This document shows positions 26,574-36,025 of a DNA stretch of 37,991 nucleotides, piece after piece. The notes beneath the pieces are model-generated. The model worked only from the letters and a program-made list of their open reading frames with translations, ran no database searches and was not told the origin of the DNA. Each line of letters starts with the position of its first letter. The stretch's first letter is position 1. The stretch covers positions 1 to 37,991 of the forward strand of contig CAZIKB010000059.1 of the NCBI GenBank assembly GCA_964539665.1. Reading direction: 5' to 3'. Position numbers and translations under genes: made by a program. This DNA comes from CAZIKB01 sp964539665 (lineage in GTDB: Bacteria; Zhuqueibacterota; Zhuqueibacteria; Oceanimicrobiales; Oceanimicrobiaceae).

Positions 26574-28043
26574 ATGAAGATTTGCTTTGTTACCAGCGAA
26601 TGTGTGCCTTATGTAAAAACCGGCGGACTGGCGGATGTCAGTGGTTCTTTGCCGAAAGCCTTATCGCAATCAGGATGTGATGTAAGAGTGTTTCTTCCTT
26701 TATATAAAACAATAGACAAAAAGAAATTTGGCTTGACTCTTGCGGAGGAATTACAAAATATTCCGGTGCAAGTGGGAAATTTATGGGTTGCATTCAATGT
26801 TTGGTATGGAGAATTACCCAATTCTAAAGTTAAAGTATATTTTATTGAATGCCCAGAATATTTTCATCGTGCCACGATATATACAGATGAGCCAGATGAA
26901 GATGAACGCTTCATTTTATTCCAACTCGCTGTCATTCAAATATTGCAACGTAATAATTGGTCTCCGGATGTAGTTCATTGCAATGATTGGCAATCCAGCC
27001 TGTTACCAGTTTGTCTGAAAAAAAATCACCAAAGGGATCCCTTGTTTGCAAATACGGCTACTTTACTTACCATTCACAATATTGCTTTTCAAGGACGGTT
27101 CCACAGGGATTCAGTAATCAAAGCAGGATTATCTTATGATAATTTTTATCCTGGTGGACCGTATGAATTCCATGATCAATTTTGCTTTTTAAAAGCGGGC
27201 ATTATATTTTCGGACATTATATCTACAGTTAGTGAAACTCATGCTCGTGATATCCAAACTGATGCGTATGGCGCCGGATTGGAAGGCGTGGTGACAAAGC
27301 GTCGCGAGCATTTATTTGGCATACCCAATGGGATTGATACCAAAACCTGGCACCCGGGAATTGATGATTATCTCTCATACCATTATTCAGTTAAAAATTT
27401 AAGTAATAAAATTAAGAATAAGGAGGAGCTTCTTAAGTATGCAAAATTGCCATTTAGTGAAACCATGCCTGTAGTTGGTATGGTTTCAAGACTGACTTCT
27501 CAAAAAGGATTTGATTTGGTCAGGCTGGTTATCAAGAAAATAATGCAATTACCTTTGCAGTTTGTAGTGTTAGGTATTGGAGAAAAAAAGTATGAGAATT
27601 TTTTGCGCAGGATCGCTAAGTCTTACCCTGACAAGTTTTTTACTTTTATAGGATACAATAATGAATTAGCTCATCAAATCACAGGGGGATGCGACATGTT
27701 TCTTATGCCCTCACATTTTGAACCTTGTGGTCTCAATCAGATGTATAGCTTGAATTATGGAACCGTGCCAATCGTTCGTAAAACAGGTGGATTAGCTGAC
27801 ACGGTTAAAGATTACCATGAATATTACAAAGAAGGCAATGGTTTTACATTTAGTGATTTCACCTCAAATGCCCTTTATCTGACCATTCAACGCGCCCTGG
27901 ATATGTTTAAAGATAAGGAGGTCTGGAAGGGAATAATGCAACGCGGTATGAAAGATGATTTTTCATGGAAATCTTCAGCAAAACGTTATATTGAATTGTA
28001 TAAAAAAGCTAAAATACAACAGGCAGAATTAAAAAATATTTGA
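26574..28043 (+). CDS. glgA: Glycogen (starch) synthase, GT5
   Basis: 489 aa from the ATG at 26574, which has AGGA eight bases upstream; the ATG two codons earlier is too close to that site. The N-terminal Rossmann domain opens MKICFVTSECVPYVKTGGLA, with Lys15-Thr-Gly-Gly the nucleotide-sugar binding loop. Further marks are VVHCNDWQSSLLP (about 139-151), TIHNIAFQG, GIPNGIDTKTWHP, the second domain start VGMVSRLTSQKGFDL and the acceptor/donor motif PSHFEPCGLNQMYSLNYG with RKTGGLADTV. It extends alpha-1,4-glucan from ADP- or UDP-glucose. Length equals the bacterial norm. It stands alone, with no other glg gene in the window. Confidence 0.96.
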   Translation: MKICFVTSECVPYVKTGGLADVSGSLPKALSQSGCDVRVFLPLYKTIDKKKFGLTLAEELQNIPVQVGNLWVAFNVWYGELPNSKVKVYFIECPEYFHRATIYTDEPDEDERFILFQLAVIQILQRNNWSPDVVHCNDWQSSLLPVCLKKNHQRDPLFANTATLLTIHNIAFQGRFHRDSVIKAGLSYDNFYPGGPYEFHDQFCFLKAGIIFSDIISTVSETHARDIQTDAYGAGLEGVVTKRREHLFGIPNGIDTKTWHPGIDDYLSYHYSVKNLSNKIKNKEELLKYAKLPFSETMPVVGMVSRLTSQKGFDLVRLVIKKIMQLPLQFVVLGIGEKKYENFLRRIAKSYPDKFFTFIGYNNELAHQITGGCDMFLMPSHFEPCGLNQMYSLNYGTVPIVRKTGGLADTVKDYHEYYKEGNGFTFSDFTSNALYLTIQRALDMFKDKEVWKGIMQRGMKDDFSWKSSAKRYIELYKKAKIQQAELKNI

Positions 28044-28167
28044 TGGCATAACATTGATCATTTATATTATCTCTCTTTTAAATGAAAGAATTCTTGACCT
28101 TATTAATTGAAACTGTATCTTATCTGAAAAATAGTTCTTTTTCACAAAATTATTACAATCATTTTTC

Positions 28168-28196
28168 TTGACAGAAGTATGCAAATTTACTATTAT
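28168..28196 (+). promoter_or_regulatory. Promoter of the aldolase gene
   Basis: A perfect TTGACA (28168-28173), a 17-base spacer and TATTAT (28191-28196), about 80 bases before the start codon. This is a canonical housekeeping-sigma promoter. Confidence 0.75.
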
Positions 28197-28275
28197 CTAA
28201 TATAAATAAATTGAAATATATGTAAATAAATTAGAATAATTCTTTATCGTTCTACTTAAAATGGAGAAGTTGAAT

Positions 28276-29334
28276 ATGGACCCAAACAAGAATGTTTTAG
28301 AAATTCTGGGCAATGAAGCCGGCCAGCTCCTTGAACACAAAAGTACATCCATTCCAAGAGAGCAGCTTCATATTCCGGGTGCCGATTTTATCGATAGGGT
28401 GTATGCCCAATCTGACCGATCAAACCGGGTTTTGAGAAATTTGCAAAGTACGTTTAATCAAGGAAGGTTGACCGGCACCGGCTATCTTTCAATACTACCA
28501 GTCGATCAGGGTATCGAACATTCTGCTGGCGCGTCGTTTGCGCCTAATCCAATTTATTTTGATCCTGAAAATATTGTGAAACTTGCTGTTGAGGGCGGTT
28601 GTAATGCAGTTGCCTCAACGCTCGGAGTTTTGGGTTTAGTCTCGCGCAAATATGCTCACAAGATCCCATTCATCGTCAAAATCAACCACAATGATATGTT
28701 GACGTATCCAGCTGTTTATGACCAAACACTTTATGCCAGTGTCGACCAATGTTTTAACATGGGAGCGGTTGCGGTTGGGGCAACAATATATTATGGTTCA
28801 CATGAATCTCGCCGCCAGCTGCAGGAAATCTCTGAGGCTTTCGAACATGCCCACAATTTGGGATTGTTTACTGTACTGTGGTGCTATTTGAGAAATCCCA
28901 GCTTTAAAAAAGACGGTCATGATTATCACGATGCCGCTGATTTGACCGGGCAGGCAAATCACTTGGGCGTAACCATTGAAGCTGATATTGTCAAGCAGAA
29001 ACAACCTGGCACAAATAACGGTTTTACAGCGATTAATTTTGGCAAAACCCATCCCCTCGTTTATGAAAAACTCACGACTGATAATCCAATCGATTTGACC
29101 CGTTATCAGGTAGCTAATTGCTACATGGGCAGAATTGGTTTGCTAAATTCAGGAGGCGCTTCAGGAAAGAACGATCTGCAGCAGGCTGTGAAGACTGCTG
29201 TCATTAACAAGCGTGCAGGTGGAGTGGGGATCATTTCTGGTCGAAAAGCATTCCAGAAACCGATGAGTGAAGGCGTTGAGTTGTTAAACGCCATCCAGGA
29301 TGTGTTTCTTAGCAAAGAGATTACCGTAGCCTGA
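28276..29334 (+). CDS. fbaB: Class I fructose-bisphosphate aldolase, DhnA/FbaB type
   Basis: 352 aa from the ATG at 28276, preceded by GGAG nine bases upstream; the ATG at 28261 has no such site. The barrel starts at GYLSILPVDQGIEH, with the phosphate-binding and active-site segments PFIVKINHNDML, AVAVGATIYYGS and, at about residue 236-240, EADIVKQK, whose first Lys is the likely Schiff-base residue. The end reads GGVGIISGRKAFQKP. The enzyme interconverts fructose-1,6-bisphosphate with triose phosphates without a metal. Length matches E. coli FbaB. It follows glgA in the same direction but has its own promoter, so both probably serve central sugar storage and glycolysis independently. Confidence 0.95.
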   Translation: MDPNKNVLEILGNEAGQLLEHKSTSIPREQLHIPGADFIDRVYAQSDRSNRVLRNLQSTFNQGRLTGTGYLSILPVDQGIEHSAGASFAPNPIYFDPENIVKLAVEGGCNAVASTLGVLGLVSRKYAHKIPFIVKINHNDMLTYPAVYDQTLYASVDQCFNMGAVAVGATIYYGSHESRRQLQEISEAFEHAHNLGLFTVLWCYLRNPSFKKDGHDYHDAADLTGQANHLGVTIEADIVKQKQPGTNNGFTAINFGKTHPLVYEKLTTDNPIDLTRYQVANCYMGRIGLLNSGGASGKNDLQQAVKTAVINKRAGGVGIISGRKAFQKPMSEGVELLNAIQDVFLSKEITVA

Positions 29335-29365
29335 TACTACCTAAGATGAATTATTGACAGACTTT

Positions 29366-29497
29366 ACTACGAAGACTCTAAGACACAGAGAATTATCTGT
29401 GATATAAAGCATCAAAAACCGCAACTCGGAAAATCGAGATTATTTACTCTATTATTGCTGATTTTTAGTACTTTGTGTCTTTTATGTCTTTGTGGTA
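29366..29497. repeat. Intergenic inverted-repeat element
   Basis: Arms CTACGAAGACTCTAAGACAC (from 29367) and, inverted, GTGTCTTTTATGTCTTTGTG (from 29475) pair imperfectly. Size and end sequence resemble the 9677-9814 element. It lies between the aldolase and permease genes; the rest of that gap is AT-rich and featureless. Confidence 0.6.
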
Positions 29498-29661
29498 AGA
29501 TTTCCGTTCTTACCTTTCAATCACCAACGCATATTTAAATCAATTAAAAAAAATTAATATAAGTAATATTAAGTATTGTAAATATTAAATAGATTTATTA
29601 AATTTCCAGATACTCATTTAAATAAGTGAATATACATTATTAATAATGTATGGTGATTTTT

Positions 29662-30840
29662 ATGCCGAAAGAAAAACAAAAACGCGATACAACTCTACCT
29701 CATAAGAAAACTTTAATGAAGTTACGCGCTGATAAGTTTAGCCGTGCTTATCTTCTGCTATTGTTATTAATCATATCGATATTGTTTTTCAATATAATTA
29801 AAATCTTTATAGTTACAATATTGCTGGCCGCTGTGTTTACCGCGCTTTTTTACCCTTTATATGAATTGTTGCTAAAATATTTTCGTAATAATAAAACATT
29901 TAGCTCCATAATCTGTTGTTTGGCATTGCTGTTGGGCTTAATGGTGCCTGTTTACATAGTAGCAGATCTGGTTTCCCAGGAAGCCATCGATTTATATCAG
30001 ACTGCCGTCCCCAAAATTCGCGAAATCATTGAAAAAGGCGATGAAGGCTTGTTAGGTAAAATTAAAGATTATCCACTTGTGAAAAACCTTAATTTGGATA
30101 CTATAGACTGGCAATCGTCATTACAAGATATTGTGAAAAACACTGGTAATGTAATCGCCACAGTTTCCAACAAAACGTTTAAAGGAACATTTCAAATCCT
30201 GACGAATTTGTTTGTTACGCTATTTACGATGTTTTATTTCTTTCGGGACGGCGACCGATTGATTCAGCGAATCAAGTATCTCAGTCCACTGGATGACCGG
30301 CACGAAGAAACCTTAATTGACCGATTTGTTTCGGTGTCTCGCGCGACCGTCAAAGGCACTTTGCTCATTGGGATTGTACAGGGAACACTTGGCGGATTAA
30401 CACTTTGGATTTGTGGCGTTGGGTCGCCGATTTTGTGGGGCGTGGTGATGATCGTTTTGTCTATTATTCCTCTGGTCGGAGGTTGGCTGGTTTTATGTCC
30501 GGCTGCAATCATTCAACTCATAACCGGCAACATTTGGCAGGGAATTGCTATAATCGTCATCACCTTAGTCGTAATTGCGAATGTTGATAACCTGTTACGC
30601 CCACGCTTGGTTGGGCGCGATACCGGTATGCATGATCTGATGATATTTTTTTCAACGCTGGGGGGAATCAGCGTTTTTGGGATTATGGGATTTATTATCG
30701 GACCAGTTATAGCGGTATTTTTCCTGACTATTTTAGATATTTACAGCATTGAATTTAAATCCACTCTCGATATTTCTCAAAACGCAAATTCAGGTGAAAG
30801 AGGGGGGAAAGCTACAGAACTTTCACAAATCCAGTCTTAA
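29662..30840 (+). CDS. AI-2E/PerM-family membrane permease
   Basis: 392 aa from the ATG at 29662 (GGTGA five bases upstream). A basic N-terminus leads into two close hydrophobic segments (about 28-70), a third at about 80-105, a soluble loop with amphipathic helices (about 110-175), then the C-terminal hydrophobic bundle with the family's GTLGGLTLWICGV, SIIPLVGGWLVLCPA, NVDNLLRPRLVG and GGISVFGIMGFIIGPV. The family (PF01594) includes exporters of autoinducer-2 and Na+/H+ antiporters; substrate cannot be inferred. The stop lies 32 bases before the next gene, so they may be co-transcribed. Confidence 0.94.
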   Translation: MPKEKQKRDTTLPHKKTLMKLRADKFSRAYLLLLLLIISILFFNIIKIFIVTILLAAVFTALFYPLYELLLKYFRNNKTFSSIICCLALLLGLMVPVYIVADLVSQEAIDLYQTAVPKIREIIEKGDEGLLGKIKDYPLVKNLNLDTIDWQSSLQDIVKNTGNVIATVSNKTFKGTFQILTNLFVTLFTMFYFFRDGDRLIQRIKYLSPLDDRHEETLIDRFVSVSRATVKGTLLIGIVQGTLGGLTLWICGVGSPILWGVVMIVLSIIPLVGGWLVLCPAAIIQLITGNIWQGIAIIVITLVVIANVDNLLRPRLVGRDTGMHDLMIFFSTLGGISVFGIMGFIIGPVIAVFFLTILDIYSIEFKSTLDISQNANSGERGGKATELSQIQS

Positions 30841-30871
30841 TTTTGTCGATTTAATCAAATGGAGTTTGAGC

Positions 30872-31381
30872 ATGAAAAAAGTCTTAATGATTTTTACAAT
30901 TGTTTCCATAGTTATTGTGCCTGAAATTAAAGCGCAAGGTATCAGTATGGCCATTTTAGCCGGAAACGGATTTGAAGATGGGTATAATTTAGCATTTGGC
31001 GGTCGAGCCGGAGCCGAAATTGTAGTTGAAGGTAGGTCTTTATATTTTGGCGGCAGGGCAGTATTTCATCAGGGCACAGGCATATTGGATTCTACTCAGG
31101 TTGATCGCGACACAAAAGTTCAGTACTTCGGCGGCGAGTTTGGTTATGTCCTTTTTTCAAGAAGTATAAAAATATTAGCAACAGGGATTATTGGTTCAGC
31201 AGAAATCAGTGTCGAAGTTCCAAATGCTGATCCTGCAAGGAAAAGAAAGCTGTTTCTTTCGCCTGGATTAATATTTTCATTTGCTGTAGGCGATTTCACT
31301 TTAGCTTTGGAAGGGCGATATTTGAACGTCAGCGATTTTCAAGCGTTAGCTGTCTATGGCTCTGTTGGGATTGGACTGTAA
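30872..31381 (+). CDS. Small exported beta-barrel-like protein, unknown function
   Basis: 169 aa from the ATG at 30872, with GGAG seven bases upstream; the frame extends further upstream but that part overlaps the permease gene. A signal peptide (MKKVLMIFTIVSIVIVPEIKA) is followed by alternating Gly-rich strands (GGRAGAEIVVEGRSLYFGGR, VQYFGGEFGYVLF, FTLALEGRYLNV) ending in SVGIGL. The pattern is that of a small outer-membrane barrel. I cannot name a family. Confidence 0.8.
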   Translation: MKKVLMIFTIVSIVIVPEIKAQGISMAILAGNGFEDGYNLAFGGRAGAEIVVEGRSLYFGGRAVFHQGTGILDSTQVDRDTKVQYFGGEFGYVLFSRSIKILATGIIGSAEISVEVPNADPARKRKLFLSPGLIFSFAVGDFTLALEGRYLNVSDFQALAVYGSVGIGL

Positions 31382-31423
31382 ATTTATCAAAACAGGCATT
31401 TCATACATTCGTTGTACAAAAAA

Positions 31424-32245
31424 ATGAAGACCGGGATTAAGATTAATCAGTACATACTTCTATCCTCAATTATTTTTTTTAATATATTGTTGAGTAGTTG
31501 TTTGGTGGATAGAAACAGCCAGGATTCATCCGCACAAACTCCTGCCGCAGTCAATCAGCCGAAATTGAAAGTATTAGGCGATCCCATTGTCACCCAAATT
31601 ACGTTCTCTGATTCTTGCTTAAACAAGTTCAATAAAATGCAGGATTATGACTCAATATTAGATACTTTTAATGTAAAGGAAAATACGTTATTAAAGATCA
31701 CCACAAAATTGGAAGTAACGAATATTGGCAGTTCTCCAGGGGCATTGTTACTGTACATTACAACCGATACACTTGCTGAAATTAATGATTTAAGAGGCTT
31801 TTTAAGTGGCAACCAAAATGACTTAGAATTAAAATATCAAATTAACTTTTTCCCTCCTGAACTGGAGAATGAATTGTTACCCTTCGGCAGGGATTCGTTG
31901 GATCTTGATTTAGTTCACACCGTTCAGTTTAAATCGGATAAAAATTTTACGCTTCATTACCTTCTAATATATGAGGATGATGATGGAAATATATTCGACA
32001 CATATTTTGAGACAGCATATAAATTTAAGAATACAGTCAATCCTCAGATATTTTCTTTTAAGGATAGAGATCTATTCGATAAAGAGTTTTTAGGTAGCAT
32101 ACTTTCCCTGACAATACACGAAAATGACTTAACATATTTAAATCATTCTGAACCAATTTATCATTCATATCAAAAGGAAAAGTCAAAATACATTAGAAAG
32201 TTGATTAATGATATGTATGAGAAATTATCCTATTCAATTCAGTGA
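31424..32245 (+). CDS. Lipoprotein of unknown function
   Basis: 273 aa from the ATG at 31424 (a TTG four codons earlier is also in frame; neither has a clear ribosome-binding site). The signal ends in the lipobox ILLSSC at about residue 26. The mature protein begins with a Ser/Gln/Pro linker, then a beta-rich region including LKITTKLEVTNIGSSPGALL and LHYLLIYEDDDGNIFDTYFE, reminiscent of an immunoglobulin-like fold, and a helical C-terminus rich in Lys, Tyr and Ser. It follows the small barrel gene by 42 bases, possibly forming an envelope pair. No known family recognised. Confidence 0.8.
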   Translation: MKTGIKINQYILLSSIIFFNILLSSCLVDRNSQDSSAQTPAAVNQPKLKVLGDPIVTQITFSDSCLNKFNKMQDYDSILDTFNVKENTLLKITTKLEVTNIGSSPGALLLYITTDTLAEINDLRGFLSGNQNDLELKYQINFFPPELENELLPFGRDSLDLDLVHTVQFKSDKNFTLHYLLIYEDDDGNIFDTYFETAYKFKNTVNPQIFSFKDRDLFDKEFLGSILSLTIHENDLTYLNHSEPIYHSYQKEKSKYIRKLINDMYEKLSYSIQ

Positions 32246-32261
32246 AAGACTTGGTACGGCG

Positions 32262-32430
32262 AAGCCGCAAATGACAAATAACAAAAAATCAAATGACAAA
32301 TAAACTCCAAAATACAAAAATCAATTTTCAAATCTCGTGCTTTCATGGTCTTCTTAGAGGAAGGATTGGATTTTTGGAAATTAGAATTTGTCATTTGAGA
32401 TTTATTTGGAATTTATTATTTGAAATTTGA
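32262..32430. repeat. AT-rich inverted-repeat element before coaE
   Basis: The left arm has repeated AAATGACAAATAA units (32270-32305); the right arm carries the complement (TTTGTCATTTGAGATTTATT, from 32386). Imperfect pairing could form a long hairpin. AAATGACAAATAA-type repeats are typical intergenic debris of this kind of genome. Confidence 0.6.
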
Positions 32431-32477
32431 TTTTTCTTTGCAATAAAATGCAAAGAATGAAAAATAATACTTTAATC

Positions 32478-33086
32478 ATGTTTCTATTCGGTGTCACTGG
32501 CGGAATTGGTTGTGGTAAAACTACAGTTTGTAATTTTCTCAGGGAAAAAGGAATTCCTGTTATCGAAGCGGACCCCTTAGCAAAAGAACTCACCAATCAT
32601 CTTCCCGAAATTTGTCAGGCTCTCACTAACGAATTTGGTAAAGAGGTGTACACAAAAGAGGGGGAATTGAATACAGAAAAATTAAGTAACCTGGTTTTTT
32701 CTAATTCAAATTCCAGAGAACGTGTCAACCAGATAATCCATCCACATGTTATCCATCACATACAGAAAGAAGCCCATCGACTTCATGCTGACGAAAATCA
32801 CAAACTCGTTGGTGTGGAAGCTGCCCTGATTTATGAGTCGAAAATGCAAAAAATATTAAACGCAGTAGTAGTCGTAACTGCGCCGTTAGAAAAACGGATT
32901 CAGTGGCTGCAAAAGCGCAATAATTTTTCAAGGGCTGAAATCCAGCAGCGAATCGAATCTCAAATGCCATTAACTGAAAAAGCTGCACAAGCTGATTATG
33001 TCATTGAAAATGACAGTAACCTGGCGGAACTGAAAAAGCGGGTTATTCAATTTTATCTTTGGTTACAGAGCAAGGAAAAGAGTTAA
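32478..33086 (+). CDS. coaE: Dephospho-CoA kinase
   Basis: 202 aa from the ATG at 32478, giving the usual short lead into the P-loop (MFLFGVTGGIGCGKTTVCNF, Walker A at about 8-15). In-frame ATGs at 32448 and 32457 would add a few residues; no start has a good Shine-Dalgarno. Further marks are VIEADPLAKEL (about 29-39), HPHVIHHI, LVGVEAALIYES and the lid with QKRNNFSRAEIQQRIESQMP. It phosphorylates dephospho-CoA, the last step of coenzyme A synthesis. Length matches the E. coli enzyme (about 206 aa). It stands alone, preceded by an inverted-repeat element. Confidence 0.96.
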   Translation: MFLFGVTGGIGCGKTTVCNFLREKGIPVIEADPLAKELTNHLPEICQALTNEFGKEVYTKEGELNTEKLSNLVFSNSNSRERVNQIIHPHVIHHIQKEAHRLHADENHKLVGVEAALIYESKMQKILNAVVVVTAPLEKRIQWLQKRNNFSRAEIQQRIESQMPLTEKAAQADYVIENDSNLAELKKRVIQFYLWLQSKEKS

Positions 33087-33136
33087 TAAATCGTAATAGG
33101 TCAGTTATAGGGGGGATTAGGTTGAAAATTATGGGT

Positions 33137-33155
33137 TCCCGAAATTTCTTCGGGA
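33137..33155. repeat. Short hairpin after coaE
   Basis: TCCCGAA and TTCGGGA form a 7-bp stem with a 5-base loop, 50 bases past the coaE stop. There is no T-run, so the terminator role is doubtful. Confidence 0.4.
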
Positions 33156-33190
33156 CGCACCATGAAGTTAACTCATAAAAATAAACATAC

Positions 33191-33218
33191 TTCATACTGA
33201 GCGAAGTCGAAGTATGAA
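33191..33218. repeat. Dispersed TGAGCGAAGTCGAAG-type palindrome
   Basis: TTCATACT-gagcgaagtcga-AGTATGAA has 8-bp complementary arms and the same core as the repeat between selB and selD. It is a second copy of that dispersed family. A run of nine C (from 33224) and seven A follows. Confidence 0.65.
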
Positions 33219-33416
33219 ATCTATCCCCCCCCAAAAAAACTGCCCGATTACTGTGAAGCCGCATCCTGATATAATTTACCTATAGTTATTGAAAGACTTT
33301 GAAGGTTTTTCATTAAGGTCCCCGGTGCGCTTAAGCGCAGCAACCACCTGTAAATATCAAATAACAAATTAATCTCACATTCCCAATATCTTAGTTGTGT
33401 TGATGGTGATTTAGTA

Positions 33417-33593
33417 GTGAAATATGGATCATCTTATATTTCTTTTAGATTATAATTTCCAAGGAGTGACATTTTTGGGAGTATTGCCCATTATTTGTTG
33501 TCTGATAAAGTAGAGTTAATAATCAATATTAGTGCCACTGTCGCAATTCCGCTCGAAAAATTAGAAATTAAATTTCAGGAACGTCAGACATAA
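33417..33593 (+). pseudogene. Possible degraded nucleotidyltransferase-like fragment
   Basis: In one frame, after an in-frame TAA at 33453, the translation contains SDIFGSIAH and then SDKVELIINI...PLEKLEIKF, stopping at 33591. The order resembles the FGS.AR...SDIDLLV pattern of MNT-type nucleotidyltransferases with the catalytic Asp pair lost. The similarity is short and partly wishful. The rest of the 527-base gap between coaE and comEC holds only the repeats listed. Confidence 0.25.
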
Positions 33594-33613
33594 TATTTTG
33601 GATTTATAACTCC

Positions 33614-36001
33614 ATGAGTACCAAGCCAGTCTTAAAAGTCCTCATTATATATATTTGTGGTCTAATCCTTGGAAAGTATTTCGATTTTCCAGCACCCCTG
33701 ATTTTATTCATTTGCATTTTCCCTCTTATCGTCGCCTTTATATTATGGTACACTGATAAAGGTCATCATCATGTTAAAGAAGGGTGTCTGGCCGTCAGTT
33801 TAATATTCATTGCAATTGTCCATTATGAATTAGCTACGGGATATTATCCAAGCAACCACATTTCGAACTTTACTAATCAGAATGAATCAATCGCAATTTC
33901 CGGCATCATTGTTAAGTTTCCGGAGCCGCGACTGAAAAAAATCAGTTTAACGATGGCTGTAAATGATATATTCATGAATCATGAAGTCGTGTCTGCTCAG
34001 GGGAAAATTCTGGTGAATGTCCCTAAATTTGCAAGCATGTTTCAATATGGCGATGAAATACTTGTACGCGGCATGCTAAGAAAACCCAGAGATCGCCGCA
34101 ATCCAGGTGAATTTGACAGTCAGGCATTTTTTCAGTCTCAGAATATTTTTGGCATATTATCGGTGGATAAAAAAGCGGAAATAAAAAAAATCTCATCAGG
34201 CCACGGCAATTGGATACTTCGAAATTGGCTCTTTTCGGTGAAAAATTATTTAAATGAATTTATCGGGAGCCATTTCCCATCTAAAGAAGCAACATTTCTG
34301 CAGGGACTCATCATTGGGCAGAGAGGCGAAATCTCTATCACACTTCGAGAGGCTTTTTCAAACCTGGGGGTGATTCATGTTTTAGCGGTTTCCGGGCTGC
34401 ACGTCGGATTCATAATTCTTACTTTCATGGGTGTGTTTGGTTTTTTGCGAATACCCTATCGATATCGCATATTACTCACTATTTTGGGATTGGTTTTTTA
34501 TGCATTTTTAGTTAACCTTAAACCACCAGTCGTGCGCGCTTCAATTATGGGTGGTCTGTTACTGACCGGAACATTGCTGGAAAGGAAAACCGACGTCTAC
34601 AATAGCCTCGCGTTAGCCGCTTTAGTCATCCTGATTTTTAATCCATTAGAGCTATTTCAAGCGGGCTTTCAGCTTTCTTTCACCGCGGTGATTTCCATTG
34701 TGTATTTATACCCGAAAATTAAGGCTTTCTTCTCAACTCACCCCAAAATACATAATATTCAAAAAATTGCAGGAATACACTACGTAGTAGAACTTCTGTT
34801 TGTATCCATGGCGGCATTTTTAGGAACATTACCCTTTACCATTATATATTTTAATCGTATTCCTAATTTTGCGATATTTGCTAATCTTTTAATTATCCCT
34901 TTGGTTTTTTGTGGTTTTGCATGTGGTATTATTGCGTCAGTTGTCAATTTATTTGTACCGTTTCTGGGGAAAATCTACATAGCTGCTACCTGGTTTTTTC
35001 TTCATGTAATAATTGAGATCATTGAATGGGCTAACCAATTCATGTTTACACATTATGAAACCTACAAATTCCTGTTTCCACAAGCGTTGGCTTATTTTAT
35101 TGGCATGATACTGATCAGCAATTTAAATCATGAGAGAGTCAGACGCTGGCTCGTTATTTTCTTTTTAATTTTGACCAATGTTTTTGTTTGGCAGGCAGCT
35201 ACTAAGGAGAAAAATGTACTCAAAGTAATCTTTTTTGATGTCGGCCAGGGTGATGCCGCACTTTTAACTTTTCCGGATGATAAACATGTACTTGTCGATG
35301 GCGGACCACGCGGAATTAACTATAATGCTGGAAAATGGGTGATTGCGCCTTATCTTAAAAGAGAACGGATTCATGATCTGGACGCCCTGATTTTGTCACA
35401 TGGCGATGCGGATCATCTTGGAGGTTTTCCTTACATTATGCGAAATTTTAAAGTGCATGAAGTCTGGGATAATGGCCAGGTACAGGACACAAAATTACAC
35501 CAAGAATATATTAATTTAATTGACAGCCTGAAAATAACCAGGCGCGTCCTGAGAGCGGGCGAAAATATAACAGATTTTAAGCCAGTCCATATTTTCACCA
35601 TGCATCCAACAGATAGATTTTTGAAACATAGTAATCTATCCTTAAATGATGGCAGTCTGTCACTGAAAATAAGTTACGGTGAGGTGGATTTTCTATTTGT
35701 AGGCGATATAGAGAATAAAGGTGAGGCGCAAATTTCTACTTACGGTAATTTGCTGGAAAGCGAAGTGTTAAAAGTAGGCCATCACGGCAGCCGCACTTCA
35801 AGTAGTCAGTTTTTTCTGAATAAAGTTCAACCTCAGATTGCTGTTATTTCAGCCAGCGAATTGAATAGGTTTGGCCATCCCCATAGAAAAACCTTGAATC
35901 GCTTGCGCGCTGCAGGGGCCAAAATATTCAGAATCGACAAACATGGAGCAATTATTCTAAAAACGGACGGTATGGAGATTGAACAAATTAATTGGAAATA
36001 A
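33614..36001 (+). CDS. comEC: ComEC/Rec2-family DNA-uptake channel protein
   Basis: 795 aa. An N-terminal membrane pair and OB-like DUF4131 region (about 1-190) precede the Competence domain with FLQGLIIGQRGEIS and VIHVLAVSGLHVGFIILTFM (about 235-275), many membrane spans, and a C-terminal metallo-beta-lactamase domain from about residue 535 (VIFFDVGQGDAALL, LVDGGPRG, LILSHGDADHLGG, VGDIE, LKVGHHGSRTSSS). The HGDADH metal motif is intact. ComEC forms the inner-membrane channel for single-stranded DNA in natural transformation. The size is typical. No other com gene is nearby. It ends 24 bases from the convergent barrel gene, with no obvious terminator between them. Confidence 0.96.
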   Translation: MSTKPVLKVLIIYICGLILGKYFDFPAPLILFICIFPLIVAFILWYTDKGHHHVKEGCLAVSLIFIAIVHYELATGYYPSNHISNFTNQNESIAISGIIVKFPEPRLKKISLTMAVNDIFMNHEVVSAQGKILVNVPKFASMFQYGDEILVRGMLRKPRDRRNPGEFDSQAFFQSQNIFGILSVDKKAEIKKISSGHGNWILRNWLFSVKNYLNEFIGSHFPSKEATFLQGLIIGQRGEISITLREAFSNLGVIHVLAVSGLHVGFIILTFMGVFGFLRIPYRYRILLTILGLVFYAFLVNLKPPVVRASIMGGLLLTGTLLERKTDVYNSLALAALVILIFNPLELFQAGFQLSFTAVISIVYLYPKIKAFFSTHPKIHNIQKIAGIHYVVELLFVSMAAFLGTLPFTIIYFNRIPNFAIFANLLIIPLVFCGFACGIIASVVNLFVPFLGKIYIAATWFFLHVIIEIIEWANQFMFTHYETYKFLFPQALAYFIGMILISNLNHERVRRWLVIFFLILTNVFVWQAATKEKNVLKVIFFDVGQGDAALLTFPDDKHVLVDGGPRGINYNAGKWVIAPYLKRERIHDLDALILSHGDADHLGGFPYIMRNFKVHEVWDNGQVQDTKLHQEYINLIDSLKITRRVLRAGENITDFKPVHIFTMHPTDRFLKHSNLSLNDGSLSLKISYGEVDFLFVGDIENKGEAQISTYGNLLESEVLKVGHHGSRTSSSQFFLNKVQPQIAVISASELNRFGHPHRKTLNRLRAAGAKIFRIDKHGAIILKTDGMEIEQINWK

Positions 36002-36025
36002 ACTTTACTACCAACCAACATCTTA

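Noticed and set aside
30749..30871. Longer N-terminus for the small exported protein
   Set aside because: It overlaps the permease C-terminus; the ATG at 30872 has GGAG upstream and starts a proper signal peptide.
32262..32430. Repeated AAATGACAAATAA units as a CRISPR array
   Set aside because: Units are irregular, lack constant spacers and are mirrored as an inverted repeat; no cas genes nearby.
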